A program made the translations under genes and the position numbers. The notes under the pieces are model-generated. The model was not told the origin of the DNA and searched no databases. It worked only from the letters and a program-made list of their open reading frames with translations. Shown in pieces: positions 45,211 to 53,925 of a DNA stretch of 64,000 nucleotides (position 1 is its first letter; each line of letters starts with the position of its first letter). Location: positions 55,050 to 119,049 of the forward strand of contig DATANR010000134.1 in the NCBI GenBank assembly GCA_036266155.1. The letters run 5' to 3'. Origin of the DNA: SIAJ01 sp036266155. Lineage in GTDB: Bacteria > Planctomycetota > Planctomycetia > Gemmatales > Gemmataceae.

Positions 45211-46494
45211 ATGACATCCTCTCGGCCCACGAACGTCCGCTGGATGATCGTGCTGTTGCTGATGGGCTTCACTTTTCTCGGACACTTCAATCGCGTCAGC
45301 ATTTCTGTTGCTGGCAGTGAACGCTTCATCAGCCCCGATGGCCTGACGAAGGTCGAAATGGGCCGCGTCTACTCGGCCTTCCTTCTTGTCTACACAATCG
45401 GGATGCTTCCCGGCGGCTGGTTGATCGACCGCCTCGGGCCGAAGTTTGCCCTTACCGCCATGGGCCTGGGCATGGGCCTCTGCGTTGTGTTGACCGGCAT
45501 GCTCGGATGGTTGGGTTTGGCCGTCGCGGCGCTGTTGATGCCGTTGCTCGTGATCCGTGGAATGGCGGGCGCGATGAGCATGCCTCTTCATCCGGCCGCG
45601 GCGCGATCCGTTTCGTTGTGGGTGCCGCTGCGGGGCCGATCGGCCGCGAACGGCCTGGTGACCGCCGGAGCACTCGTTGGCATTGCACTCACCTATCCGG
45701 GATTCGGCTGGCTGATGGACCACTTCGACTGGCCGCTCGCGTTCGTCGTGTGCGGCGGGGTTCTCATCGCGTTCACTTGGGTGTGGTATGTCTTGGCTGC
45801 CGACAATCCGGCCGCGCATCCGCAGTCGAACGCCGCCGAGCAACATCTGGCATCCGGAGGCCTTGACACGCCGGCACGTACCACGGGGACGGTGAAAGAC
45901 CTCCTGGGCATGCTAGGGAACCGCAGCCTGATCTTGTTAACCCTCAGCTACGGCGCGCTCGGCTACTTTCAGTACCTCTTCTTCTACTGGATCGAGTTCT
46001 ACTTAAACGACGAGCTTCACTTGCCGAAGTCGGAGAGTCGTGAGGCGGCATTCACGGTCACGATCGCGATGGCCGTCGGCATGGCGCTCGGCGGCTGGGT
46101 ATCCGATCTGGCGTGTCGACTGTTCGGACGGCGCCGAGGATGTCTCGGCATCGCTCTCGTCGGCATGGGAATGAGTGCCGTGTTCGGCTGTCTCGGCATT
46201 GCGACCGCCGACCCACAAAAGGTTGTCTGGTGCTTTTCCCTGTCGATGGGTTCCCTAGGTCTTTGCGAAGGGATCTTCTGGACGACGGCCCCGCTCTTGG
46301 CAAATCGCAACGGCGGGCTGGCATGCGCCTTCTTGAATACGGGCGGCAATGCCGGGGGAATGATTGCTCCGGCGATCACGCCCTGGCTGGCCGAGCGTTA
46401 CGACTGGACGACCGCCATCGTCGTGGCGTGTTCCGTTTGTGCGGTGGGTGGAATCATGTGGCTTGGCATTCGACCGCCTCGAGACGGCCAATGA
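45211..46494 (+). CDS. MFS transporter, ACS-family-like
   Basis: The protein has 427 aa with about 12 hydrophobic helices. Segment RWMIVLLLMGFTFLGHFNRVSISVAGSERFI and the loop GGWLIDRLGPKFAL between helices 2 and 3 correspond to the anion:cation symporter (ACS) group, which often imports hexuronates, galactonate and similar acids. The gene follows the enolase-superfamily gene by 48 bp, and its stop overlaps the next start by ATGA. It probably supplies the substrate for the operon. Confidence 0.85.
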   Translation: MTSSRPTNVRWMIVLLLMGFTFLGHFNRVSISVAGSERFISPDGLTKVEMGRVYSAFLLVYTIGMLPGGWLIDRLGPKFALTAMGLGMGLCVVLTGMLGWLGLAVAALLMPLLVIRGMAGAMSMPLHPAAARSVSLWVPLRGRSAANGLVTAGALVGIALTYPGFGWLMDHFDWPLAFVVCGGVLIAFTWVWYVLAADNPAAHPQSNAAEQHLASGGLDTPARTTGTVKDLLGMLGNRSLILLTLSYGALGYFQYLFFYWIEFYLNDELHLPKSESREAAFTVTIAMAVGMALGGWVSDLACRLFGRRRGCLGIALVGMGMSAVFGCLGIATADPQKVVWCFSLSMGSLGLCEGIFWTTAPLLANRNGGLACAFLNTGGNAGGMIAPAITPWLAERYDWTTAIVVACSVCAVGGIMWLGIRPPRDGQ

Positions 46495-47798
46495 GTGACA
46501 CGATGGATACGGCTGGTTCCAATTCCCCGATGTCGCGCACGGATGCAAAGAGCCTGCGCGACCTCTCGCCGCAGCAGTGGAAGTCCGGCATCGCGGCCTG
46601 GCTCGGCTGGCTGTTCGACGGCCTCGACATGCATCTCTATGTGCTCGTCGCGGCCCCCTTCGTTGCGGAACTGCTGCAAGTCGCCGATCAATCAGATCGG
46701 CAAGTGAAACTGACCAGTTCCTGGATTCAGGCGGCCTTTCTGATCGGATGGGCGCTCGGCGGCGGCTTTTTTGGCCGCATTGCTGATCGTTTCGGCCGCA
46801 GCCGGGCGCTCATGTTGACCATTCTGACTTACGCCGTGTTTACCGGGCTGTCGTACTTCGCGCAAACTTGGTGGCAGTTGTTGATCTTCCGATTTCTGGC
46901 GGCGCTGGGCATCGGCGGCGAGTGGGCGGTTGGGGCGTCGTTGCTCTCCGAGACATGGCCGAAGCGCTGGCGGCCGTGGATGGCGGCAGTGCTGCAGAGC
47001 GCCGTCAATATCGGCGTCATGCTCGCCTGCGTCGCAGTGTTCTTGCTCGCGAAATTCCCGCCGCGAACCGTGTTCCTCGTCGGTGTGCTGCCGGCGCTCC
47101 TAGTGTTGTGGATTCGCCGTTCGGTGCCCGAGCCGGAAGAATGGCGCGGTGCCAAACAGCGAGCCGGCCATCAGGAACCGCGCTTCCGGGACTTGTTTCA
47201 TGGCAGCGTCCGCCGCACGACCATTCTCACGCTCTTCGTTTGCGGCTTCTCCTTGACGGCGCACTGGGTGTTCATGTTCTGGTTCGTGCAACATCTGCGC
47301 GCGCTTCCCGAGTTGGCCGACTGGTCGAAGGCGGACATCAGCGAACGAGCCAGCACGGCCTTTTGGCTCGTCATGGCCACCTCCATCGTCGGTAATTTCC
47401 TGGCGGCCGCGCTCGCACGCTGGCTCGGCTACCACAAGGCGATCGTAATTCTGTGCGTGGCTTATTTCTTGTCGATGACGCTGACGTACGGGACACACAT
47501 CGGTCCCGATCTGCTCTGGTTTGGGTTGGCCGCCGGCGGCATCAGTCAGGGGGTATTCGCGCTGTTCACGATGTACCTGCCCCCGCTGTTCCCGACACTG
47601 CTGCGCACGACCGGAGCGGGATTCTGTTACAACATCGGTCGAATTGCCGCGGGACTGGGGACCGTGATTTTCGGTGCATATTTCGGCGCCGACGACTCGC
47701 GTCTCGCCATCTTCTGGGCGGCGTTCCTGTTTCTGCCCGCGGCTGCTGTCGCACTATTGCTGCCGGAACCGCCGGATGAGGAGAGGCCCCTCACATGA
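46491..47798 (+). CDS. Second MFS transporter
   Basis: I set the start at the ATG at 46491, which overlaps the stop of the previous MFS gene in the form ATGA; the product is 435 aa. The opening SGIAAWLGWLFDGLDMHLYVLVAAPFVAEL and loop GGFFGRIADRFGRSRAL, plus LAALGIGGEWAVGASLLSETWP, mark it as an MFS member of the metabolite:H+ / sialic-acid-type branch. The longer frame to 46113 lies in the neighbour. Two different MFS porters in one operon suggest two related substrates, or uptake plus efflux. Confidence 0.85.
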   Translation: MSDTMDTAGSNSPMSRTDAKSLRDLSPQQWKSGIAAWLGWLFDGLDMHLYVLVAAPFVAELLQVADQSDRQVKLTSSWIQAAFLIGWALGGGFFGRIADRFGRSRALMLTILTYAVFTGLSYFAQTWWQLLIFRFLAALGIGGEWAVGASLLSETWPKRWRPWMAAVLQSAVNIGVMLACVAVFLLAKFPPRTVFLVGVLPALLVLWIRRSVPEPEEWRGAKQRAGHQEPRFRDLFHGSVRRTTILTLFVCGFSLTAHWVFMFWFVQHLRALPELADWSKADISERASTAFWLVMATSIVGNFLAAALARWLGYHKAIVILCVAYFLSMTLTYGTHIGPDLLWFGLAAGGISQGVFALFTMYLPPLFPTLLRTTGAGFCYNIGRIAAGLGTVIFGAYFGADDSRLAIFWAAFLFLPAAAVALLLPEPPDEERPLT

Positions 47799-48784
47799 AC
47801 ACGAACAGCGATTGCCGCGAATTCGGCTACGTCGCCGACGATCACTGGGCCAAGTTGCCCGCCGGGATCAGTTGGATGGAAGTGGCGGCGGTGGCCGTCG
47901 ATTCGCGCGACCGGGTCTACGTCTTCAATCGCGGCGATCATCCGGTCCTCGTATTCGACCTCGACGGCAATCTGCTCACGTCCTGGGGCGAAGGCGTATT
48001 CGTCCGCCCGCATGGGCTGACCATTGGCCCGGATGACTCAGTCTACTGCACCGATGATTTGGGGCACGTGGTTCACAAGTTCACCCCCGACGGTCGGCTC
48101 TTGTTGACCCTCGGCACAAAGGGCCTGCCCTCGGACACGGGTGCCACGAGCATCGACTTCCGCACGATCACGCACGCTGGGCCGCCATTCCACTATCCAA
48201 CCAATCTGGCGCTCGCGCCGGAAGGCAACTTGTACATCACCGATGGTTACGGGAACGCGCGCGTCCATTTTTTTGCGCCCGATGGCCGGCTGCTGTTCTC
48301 GTGGGGCGAGCCGGGCACCGGACCGGGCCAATTCCGCGTCCCGCATGGCATTGCCATCGACAAACATGGGACGCTGTTCGTGTGCGACCGCGAGAATAGC
48401 CGCATTCAGCTCTTCACGCCCGAGGGCAAGTATCTTTCGGAATGGACCGACGTCATTCGTCCGAGCCAGGTATTCATCGATAAGGCAGGCGATGTGTTTG
48501 TGGCCGAGTTGGGCTATCGAGCGGGAATGTGGCCTGGCACGAAGGCCCCCTCTCCCGATGCACCGGGTGGCCGCGTGAGCATCTTCGATTCACATGGCCG
48601 GCTCAAGGCCCGCTGGGGCGGCGGCGAGAATCCGTGCGCACCCGGCGATTTCTTCGCGCCGCACGACATCTGCCTCGATTCGCGCGGCAACATCTACGTG
48701 ACCGAGGTTGTCTGGTCCGCCGGCGGCAACCGCGGCTTGGTTCCGGCCGACTGTCATGCCTTGCAGAAGTTTGTTCGTCAGTAG
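47795..48784 (+). CDS. NHL-repeat / six-bladed beta-propeller protein
   Basis: This 329-aa protein overlaps the preceding transporter gene by 4 bp (ATGA), with a GGAGAGG sequence upstream. NHL-type repeats are seen: VAVDSRDRVYVFNRGDHPVLVFDLDGNLL, LTIGPDDSVYCTDDLGHVVHKFTPDGRLL, LALAPEGNLYITDGYGNARVHFFAPDGRLL, GIAIDKHGTLFVCDRENSRIQLFTPEGKYL and VFIDKAGDVFVAELGY. No signal peptide is visible, so it is cytoplasmic as annotated. Related propellers include lactonases and peptidyl-hydroxyglycine lyase-like proteins; in this operon a lactonase-type step is a reasonable guess. Confidence 0.82.
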   Translation: MNTNSDCREFGYVADDHWAKLPAGISWMEVAAVAVDSRDRVYVFNRGDHPVLVFDLDGNLLTSWGEGVFVRPHGLTIGPDDSVYCTDDLGHVVHKFTPDGRLLLTLGTKGLPSDTGATSIDFRTITHAGPPFHYPTNLALAPEGNLYITDGYGNARVHFFAPDGRLLFSWGEPGTGPGQFRVPHGIAIDKHGTLFVCDRENSRIQLFTPEGKYLSEWTDVIRPSQVFIDKAGDVFVAELGYRAGMWPGTKAPSPDAPGGRVSIFDSHGRLKARWGGGENPCAPGDFFAPHDICLDSRGNIYVTEVVWSAGGNRGLVPADCHALQKFVRQ

Positions 48785-48796
48785 GAGACTCGACCG

Positions 48797-49888
48797 ATGA
48801 AAGCTTGGCGGTTCTACGCTTTCAACGACATGCGGCTCGACGACATATCGGAACCGCATTGCGGGTCAGGGCAGGTACTCATCGAACCGATCTGCGTGCA
48901 GCCGAGCGTCACAGAGGCGCAACTCGCCAAGGGCATTCCGACGCTCGCCTATGATCGCATCAAGCGCCGGTTAGAGACGGATGCACCCATTCAACTTTTC
49001 GGTCACGAGTTTTGCGCGCGTGTTTTGCAGACCGGACCGCGGGTCCAAGGCTTCAAGGCCGGCGATCGCGTCGCGGCTCGGGCCAAGCTGCCGTGCGGCG
49101 AATGTTCGCTGTGCCGCAGCGAACGGAGCGACCTGTGTCGCCGCGGGCCGGTCATCGGCTTCGACCTGCCCGGCTGCTTCGCCGAGCGGGCGTGTGTGCC
49201 GGCGATTGCTCTGGTCCATGTCGACGACCGCATTTCGGACAGTGAGGCAGCCTGTCTGCAATCGCTCAGCGACAGCGTTGCCGCCGTCGAAACCGCTCAG
49301 TTGCAGATCGGAGATTCGGTCGCCATCCTCGGCCAGGGCAGCATGGGACTGGAGTGTTTGCAAGTCGCCCGTATCAGCGGCGCCGGCCGGATCATCACCG
49401 TCGATGTACGCGACGAGGCCTGCGCGATGTCGCGTGAACTTGGAGCCGACCACGCGTTGAATGCATGCTCGATCGAAGTGGTTTCAGCTATCCGCGAAAC
49501 GACGGGCGGTATCGGCGTCGACGTCGTATTCGAATGTGCGGGCGGCAGCCCGAAGCAAGGGCTCGCCGGTCACCAATCATTGCTGCAAGCGATGGACGCC
49601 GTCCGCTCCGGCGGCAAGATCATCGGCGTCTCATGGTTCGGCGGACCGCTCGAGATCAACATCGATTTGTTGCGCGAGCGCAGCCTGCGCTACCTGTTCC
49701 CGGATATCAGCACGCAAGGGCATCTCGAACACACCGTCCGCCTCGTTGCCACCGGGCGCGTGCGCTTGAAGCCGACGATCACGCATGTCTTATCGGGCAT
49801 CGAATCGGTGCCGCAAGCGTTCGAAATCACGGCGAACAAAGGCCAATTCAAGGCGATCAACCCGGCGCAAGTCATGATGAAGGCATAG
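48797..49888 (+). CDS. Zinc-type alcohol dehydrogenase (MDR family)
   Basis: The product (363 aa) follows the NHL gene by 12 bp, with GGAG before the ATG. The structural zinc cysteines are in CGECSLCRSERSDLC, GHEF gives the catalytic-zinc region, and the nucleotide fold contains AILGQGSMGLECLQVARISGAGRIITVD, typical of NAD(P)-dependent sugar-alcohol or threonine-type dehydrogenases. The usual early catalytic Cys (C-x-T/S-D) is not in its normal place; the corresponding stretch reads ICVQPSVTEAQLA. It is the last gene before the tRNA-linked island and probably oxidises a hydroxy intermediate of the pathway. Confidence 0.87.
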   Translation: MKAWRFYAFNDMRLDDISEPHCGSGQVLIEPICVQPSVTEAQLAKGIPTLAYDRIKRRLETDAPIQLFGHEFCARVLQTGPRVQGFKAGDRVAARAKLPCGECSLCRSERSDLCRRGPVIGFDLPGCFAERACVPAIALVHVDDRISDSEAACLQSLSDSVAAVETAQLQIGDSVAILGQGSMGLECLQVARISGAGRIITVDVRDEACAMSRELGADHALNACSIEVVSAIRETTGGIGVDVVFECAGGSPKQGLAGHQSLLQAMDAVRSGGKIIGVSWFGGPLEINIDLLRERSLRYLFPDISTQGHLEHTVRLVATGRVRLKPTITHVLSGIESVPQAFEITANKGQFKAINPAQVMMKA

Positions 49889-49980
49889 GGTAATTCCGCC
49901 GACTCAATCTTGCCGCCGAATCATCGACAACGTGAACTTTGTCGCTTGATTATTGGTCACTTGCAACAAAGCGATCGGGT

Positions 49981-50008
49981 TTGACGGACGCACTTGGAGA
50001 TGTAGAAT
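49981..50008 (+). promoter_or_regulatory. Sigma-70-type promoter of tRNA-Thr
   Basis: A TTGACG (49981-49986) and TAGAAT (50003-50008) separated by 16 bp lie 23 bp before the tRNA, in line with a housekeeping -35/-10 promoter. Confidence 0.7.
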
Positions 50009-50031
50009 GAGCCGCTGACTTGTTGAATCGG

Positions 50032-50103
50032 GCCGCCTTAGCACAGTGGTAGTGCACCGCTTTCGTAAAGCGGGGGTCCAGGGTTCGAATCCCTGAGGCG
50101 GCT
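50032..50103 (+). tRNA. tRNA-Thr (anticodon CGT)
   Basis: A 72-nt cloverleaf is readable: acceptor arms GCCGCCT and AGGCGGC, a D-arm containing AGTGGTAGT, anticodon stem CCGCT/AGCGG with loop TTCGTAA (anticodon CGT, codon ACG), and the T-arm with GGTTCGAATCC. The 3' CCA is not encoded. Its 3' half is the insertion site of the island that follows: 48 bp are repeated at 61166-61213, and the gene at the left end is restored intact. Confidence 0.95.
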
Positions 50104-50106
50104 TTG
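50059..50106. repeat. Left attachment site (attL) in tRNA-Thr
   Basis: This 48-bp stretch, from the anticodon stem to just beyond the tRNA 3' end, is identical to 61166-61213. The left copy lies within the functional tRNA gene; the integrase stop is only 9 bp beyond it. Confidence 0.92.
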
Positions 50107-50114
50107 GACTTACG

Positions 50115-51308
50115 TCAAGCAGCTATTCCGGTTGCCACCTTATCGCCACCTTGAGGGCCCGCCGATTCGTTGGCGGGCTCTTTCGTTTTTCCGGTTGAGG
50201 GTCCGTAAATCGCGTCGATTCGACCGGCCGTGTCGCGTTGCTGACTCCTAACCCAATGGGCATAGCTCCGCATCAGGGTTTCAATGCTGTCGCCAATCCG
50301 CCGTGCCACGGTCGCGGGGTCTTCCCCGGCTGCGAGTAAGCGGCTGGCGTGTGTGTGCCGAAATGTGTGGAACTTCCGATATGGCACTTTGGCTGCGGCG
50401 ACCAACGGTTTCCAGTCCTTCCGGATGAAGTTGGTTTTCTCGAAATAGGTTCCGTTTGACGTGGTGAAGATCGGACCGGCCAATTCACCCCCGTCTCCGT
50501 GATTCTTGAGGGCATCGACTGCCAGTTGAGGGAGGTCGATGATTCGCACTCCGTTCAACGATTTGGGCGGCTGTGTTGCGAACGCCCCGGCCCGATAGTC
50601 GAGCGTCCGGCTGATTGCGAGCGTCCTCGCTTCCAGGTCCACATCTGCCCACTCTAAAGCGAGCAGTTCCCCCTGCCGAGCCCCAGTCGTTGCCGCCAGA
50701 ACGAACAAGGCTTCTAGTCGGTGGCCTGCCGCGGCCTTGAGCAGTGCCTTTACTTCGCCGTCTTCAAATACCTCAATTGCTTTGCGAATCACTCGCGGCT
50801 TAGCTGCCGACCGCGTCGGTGGGCTCACCACTTCCCCTTGCAAAGCGGCCCGCTCCATTGCACAGGCGAAGACTTCCGAACATTTGCGGATGTTACCTGC
50901 CGACACGCCAGCCTTGTGCAACTCGGCCCATGCTTTCGTTACCTGGCGAGCGTCTAACTTGCGAAGAGGAATTCCGCCCAACACCGGCTTTAGATGTAAC
51001 CGGACGCAACGTTCGTAGGAGTCCCATGTCGAGGGTCGCACGTTCGGCTTGGCAACATCGTTGAGCCAATAGTCCAGGTACTCACCGACTCGGACCCGTT
51101 CAGCATCGGGCAGACGATTGTCACGTTCAGCTTCGCGTTGCTTTTGAATCGCCGCGGCTTGAGTCCTCGCACGGCCCTCGCGGTAGTGGACACCACCATT
51201 CGGCTTGAACCCGATCACAGCCCGCCATACCCAACAGTTCTTCGACCTGCTGAAAAAGACAGCCCCTTCGCCGCGGGCTCGTCTTCGTTGCTTCTTCTTC
51301 GTCGCCAT
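50115..51308 (-). CDS. Tyrosine recombinase / integrase
   Basis: The ATG at 51308 is preceded by GGGGAG, giving 397 aa; upstream extension to 51572 is not needed. The N-terminus is basic (MATKKKQRRRARGEG) and AP2-like, followed by a SAM-like core-binding domain (VGEYLDYWLNDVAKPNVRPSTWDSYERC). The catalytic domain carries Arg in TTGARQGELLAL, H-x-x-R in HTFRHTHASRLL, and the nucleophile Tyr in METLMRSYAHW-type context (SIETLMRSYAHW). It integrates the island at tRNA-Thr. The last codons (GGDKVATG) overlap a doubled GCCACCTT sequence which is found again near the right end and may be integrase arm sites. Typical position: adjacent to attL, reading toward it. Confidence 0.95.
   Translation of the reverse strand: MATKKKQRRRARGEGAVFFSRSKNCWVWRAVIGFKPNGGVHYREGRARTQAAAIQKQREAERDNRLPDAERVRVGEYLDYWLNDVAKPNVRPSTWDSYERCVRLHLKPVLGGIPLRKLDARQVTKAWAELHKAGVSAGNIRKCSEVFACAMERAALQGEVVSPPTRSAAKPRVIRKAIEVFEDGEVKALLKAAAGHRLEALFVLAATTGARQGELLALEWADVDLEARTLAISRTLDYRAGAFATQPPKSLNGVRIIDLPQLAVDALKNHGDGGELAGPIFTTSNGTYFEKTNFIRKDWKPLVAAAKVPYRKFHTFRHTHASRLLAAGEDPATVARRIGDSIETLMRSYAHWVRSQQRDTAGRIDAIYGPSTGKTKEPANESAGPQGGDKVATGIAA
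50134..50154. promoter_or_regulatory. Left copy of doubled GCCACCTT motif (possible integrase arm site)
   Basis: Two GCCACCTT units, one helical turn apart, occur inside the integrase 3' end. The 21-bp block matches 61043-61063 with one difference. Such paired repeats near both ends are what arm-type integrase sites look like, although no protein-binding evidence exists. Confidence 0.5.
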
Positions 51309-51348
51309 ACTGCTCCCCTTACTCTTAGATTGCCCTGCGTCAAATTCT

Positions 51349-51993
51349 TTACTTCCCCGTTTTCCGCTCACGCTTCCGTTGATTCGCTTTCTGTATCCGC
51401 CAGCCCTCGCGGGCATCCTCCGGATGTCGTTCGTTCCAAATCTGCTGGTGGCAGCTTGAACAAAGTGTCGCCCGCGATGGTCTGCCCGTCTTGGTACTCG
51501 GGAGCGGCTTTCCGCATCGCCCGCACACTGAACCGCCGACCGTAATGAAGTTCGGATCAATGGCCGTCGCAATCACATGCTGCCAGAATTGAGACAGGCT
51601 TCCGAATCCAATGAGTTGGTGCCCGGGCTCGGGGCAAAGAACGATTTCTAGTCGAAGGTCGTCCGAATACTCGCCGACCGCCTCAACGCGAAGCTGGCCG
51701 ATGTACTTGGCGATCACCACCCGTACTGATGGCGGAATCGTCTGCCGGCGGATACCTGACTTGCGGCGATGCTGAACAACCCAACGCACCGCTTTCAGGT
51801 TGGTCCGGAACTCTGGCCACGCTTTACGCCAATCGAACATCGGACTCAGAAGATCCCCCTCGGCTTCATCCGGTTGCGGAACGATGAAAAAGAGCTGCGG
51901 GAGATATTGCTGGACCCACTTCAGAGCCTCCGCCGCAGTGGAATCTTCCGACAGTCCGTTCGGCTCATCCAACAAAAGGTCAAGATAACGCAC
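51349..51993 (-). CDS. Zinc-ribbon hypothetical protein
   Basis: The 214-aa product is read from a GTG at 51993 with AAGGA 8 nt upstream. The N-terminal two thirds is unrecognised. The C-terminus contains CGRCGKPLPSTKTGRPSRATLCSSCHQQIWNERHPEDAREGW, two CxxC pairs that could bind zinc, followed by a basic end (KANQRKRERKTGK). The arrangement recalls CGNR-like or DNA-binding zinc fingers, but the exact family is not recognised. It shares direction with the integrase (40 bp apart) and diverges from the excisionase gene, so it may be a regulator of the element. Confidence 0.65.
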   Translation of the reverse strand: MRYLDLLLDEPNGLSEDSTAAEALKWVQQYLPQLFFIVPQPDEAEGDLLSPMFDWRKAWPEFRTNLKAVRWVVQHRRKSGIRRQTIPPSVRVVIAKYIGQLRVEAVGEYSDDLRLEIVLCPEPGHQLIGFGSLSQFWQHVIATAIDPNFITVGGSVCGRCGKPLPSTKTGRPSRATLCSSCHQQIWNERHPEDAREGWRIQKANQRKRERKTGK

Positions 51994-51998
51994 TTCTT

Positions 51999-52037
51999 GT
52001 CCTTATAAAGAAAAGTCTTGTATTTTCATTATAGGAC
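51999..52037. promoter_or_regulatory. Imperfect inverted repeat in the int/xis divergent region
   Basis: GTCCTTATAA (51999-52008) and TTATAGGAC (52029-52037) are near inverted copies in the 109-bp space between the divergent zinc-ribbon and excisionase genes. The AT-rich spacer contains TTGTAT- and TATAGG-like boxes. An operator overlapping both promoters is plausible, without a known regulator. Confidence 0.45.
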
Positions 52038-52102
52038 TGTCTCGGTATGTTCAAGGTCAGTTGAGGTCGTTCGCCCCGGTTCACTGGCAACGGGAGTCAT
52101 CA

Positions 52103-52333
52103 ATGACAGTCAGGCAACAGGACGGCGGGCAGGAATTGGTGTCCGAAGGGTGTGTCACCGTGGCAGAGGCAGCCCGGTTCCTGCATGTGAGCCGGGGCAC
52201 GGTGTATGGCTTAATGAACTCGGGCAGATTGCCGTGGGTTCAGTTCCTCCAGCGGGGCCGACGCATTCCGCGTCGGGCACTTCAGGCACTTGCCACCTGC
52301 GGGCTTCGAGACATTACCAGTGGCGGCAATTGA
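52103..52333 (+). CDS. Excisionase / MerR-type helix-turn-helix protein
   Basis: The ATG at 52103 has GGGAG upstream and gives 76 aa. The sequence VTVAEAARFLHVSRGTVYGLMNSGRLPWVQFLQRGRRIPRRAL is a clear excisionase-family HTH domain (AAxxLxVSxxTVYxLxxxGxLPxxxxGRxRRIxxxAL). It probably controls directionality of the integrase or acts as a DNA-binding regulator. It is divergent from the integrase side and precedes the ATPase gene by 53 bp. Confidence 0.85.
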   Translation: MTVRQQDGGQELVSEGCVTVAEAARFLHVSRGTVYGLMNSGRLPWVQFLQRGRRIPRRALQALATCGLRDITSGGN

Positions 52334-52386
52334 AGCTCATGTCGGCCGTCGGCGTTTTGACAAATACACGTTGAAGGTTGAACAAC

Positions 52387-53496
52387 ATGGAATCGCCGGT
52401 CAACGCAACGACTGTATCAGCCCCCATGCGGGCAGACGAGCTTTTGGCGATGAATTTGCCTCCACTCAGGTGGGCAGTCCAGTATTTGCTCCCCGCGGGC
52501 CTAGTTGTTCTTGGCGGGCCGCCCAAAAGCGGAAAGAGTTGGCTTGCCCTGGGATGTGCCCACTCAGTCGGTTGCGGATCGCAATGGCTGGGTCAAGAAG
52601 CTGTAGCCGGCGACGCTTTGTACATTGGCCTCGAAGACACCCCTCGCCGTTTGCAGGAGCGGCTTCGAAAGTTTGACAATGACGGTGGGAAAAAGAGCCG
52701 GCTTCATTTGACTCACGAATGGCGGACAGGAGATGCCGGCCTCACGGCCCTTGACAGTTGGCTTGTTGGCCACCCAGACACGAAGGTAGTCTGCATTGAT
52801 ACTCTAGCCATTTTCTCAATGGGTCGGGTACGGAGTCGTGACATCTATTCGGACGATTACGAATCGATGCGGCGGGTGAAGGCACTCGCCGACAAACATG
52901 GCGTTTGCGTGGTGGCCGTGTCCCATACGCGAAAGCAACCCGCCAACGATCCACTTTGTTCTCTTATCGGCACCACGGGAGTAACCGGGGCCGCCGATGC
53001 GGTCTTTGTTCTTGATCGATCACGCGGAAGTAAAGTCGCGACTCTAACTATCACAGGACGTGATATTCGTGATCGAAGGATGGCACTGGAGTGGATACCG
53101 AACCAATGCCGCTGGGGACTCGGAGACGCGGTTGCCCTCTTACCCAGCGGTCGAAGGAGGATTGTCGAACATCTTCGGAGTCACGGTCGCTCGACTCCTT
53201 CCGATGTATCCGTCGGCCTGAAAATCGATCGAAGTGCGGCGAACAAATTGATGATCCGCATGGCTCAGGATGGGTTGCTCGTTGCTACCGACGGGGTCTA
53301 TGGCATTCCGATTGAAAATGACACTGATGTCCCCGATGTCCCTCATGACGCATGCGACCCATCTGGATCGCGTTGTCCCCGTTGTCATCAGGACCATCGC
53401 AGACGCGATAACGATCCCCTCAGGGACTTGAGGGACGCGAGGGATGAAGCCGTTGCCGCGGACACAATCGACCTTCAAAGCCGGGGCGGGTGCTAA
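52387..53496 (+). CDS. AAA family / RepA-like ATPase
   Basis: The ATG at 52387 gives 369 aa and lies 9 nt after AAGG; a TTG at 52378 is an alternative. Walker A is GGPPKSGKSW (residues 43-52) and the Walker B candidate is KVVCIDTLA. The region around ALYIGLEDTPRRLQERL and VAVSHTRKQP matches the RecA-like RepA/DnaB-helicase-related ATPases of plasmids and islands. A winged-helix-like C-terminal part (RRRIVEHLRSHGRSTPSDVSVGLKIDRSAANKLMIRMAQDGLL) follows. It likely serves replication or maintenance of the excised element. Confidence 0.8.
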   Translation: MESPVNATTVSAPMRADELLAMNLPPLRWAVQYLLPAGLVVLGGPPKSGKSWLALGCAHSVGCGSQWLGQEAVAGDALYIGLEDTPRRLQERLRKFDNDGGKKSRLHLTHEWRTGDAGLTALDSWLVGHPDTKVVCIDTLAIFSMGRVRSRDIYSDDYESMRRVKALADKHGVCVVAVSHTRKQPANDPLCSLIGTTGVTGAADAVFVLDRSRGSKVATLTITGRDIRDRRMALEWIPNQCRWGLGDAVALLPSGRRRIVEHLRSHGRSTPSDVSVGLKIDRSAANKLMIRMAQDGLLVATDGVYGIPIENDTDVPDVPHDACDPSGSRCPRCHQDHRRRDNDPLRDLRDARDEAVAADTIDLQSRGGC

Positions 53497-53550
53497 AGAA
53501 ATCGGACGTTGCCCCCGCGGTCAATGGTCCCTTTCTGTGGATGGCAGAAA

Positions 53551-53925
53551 ATGGCAGAGAAATCTCGGTTTCAAACCCTTGCTCAACTTGTCGCCGAAGG
53601 GTGCAAGCTTCGCGAAGCAGCACAAAGGGCGGAGGTCCCCGAACGTACAGCGTATCGGGTCGCAAAGTCCGACAGCTTCCGCCGGTTGGTCAAGCGTTAC
53701 CGATCCCGCCTTTGGCGAGCGGTCGCCCACCAACTTGTTGCAGCGTGTCAGCAAGCTATTTCCACTCTGCAACGCATCGCTGGTGATGACGCAAAGCCGG
53801 CGTCGGCTCAGGTATCGGCGGCTGGCCGGTTACTGGAATCGGCGTTGCGTTTCCGGGAGGCCGCCGACGTGGAACGACGGCTGACAGAACTTGAAGCCAA
53901 GGTGAGCGATGCCACGGTCCATTAA
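53551..53925 (+). CDS. Helix-turn-helix protein (terminase small subunit-like)
   Basis: Reading from the ATG at 53551 gives 124 aa. The N-terminal half, AQLVAEGCKLREAAQRAEVPERTAYRVAKSDSFRRLVKRYR, is an HTH of the type found in terminase small subunits and transposase-like regulators; the remainder is helical and charged. No large terminase is present, so packaging is unlikely to be the role here. It overlaps the next gene by 17 bp. Confidence 0.6.
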   Translation: MAEKSRFQTLAQLVAEGCKLREAAQRAEVPERTAYRVAKSDSFRRLVKRYRSRLWRAVAHQLVAACQQAISTLQRIAGDDAKPASAQVSAAGRLLESALRFREAADVERRLTELEAKVSDATVH

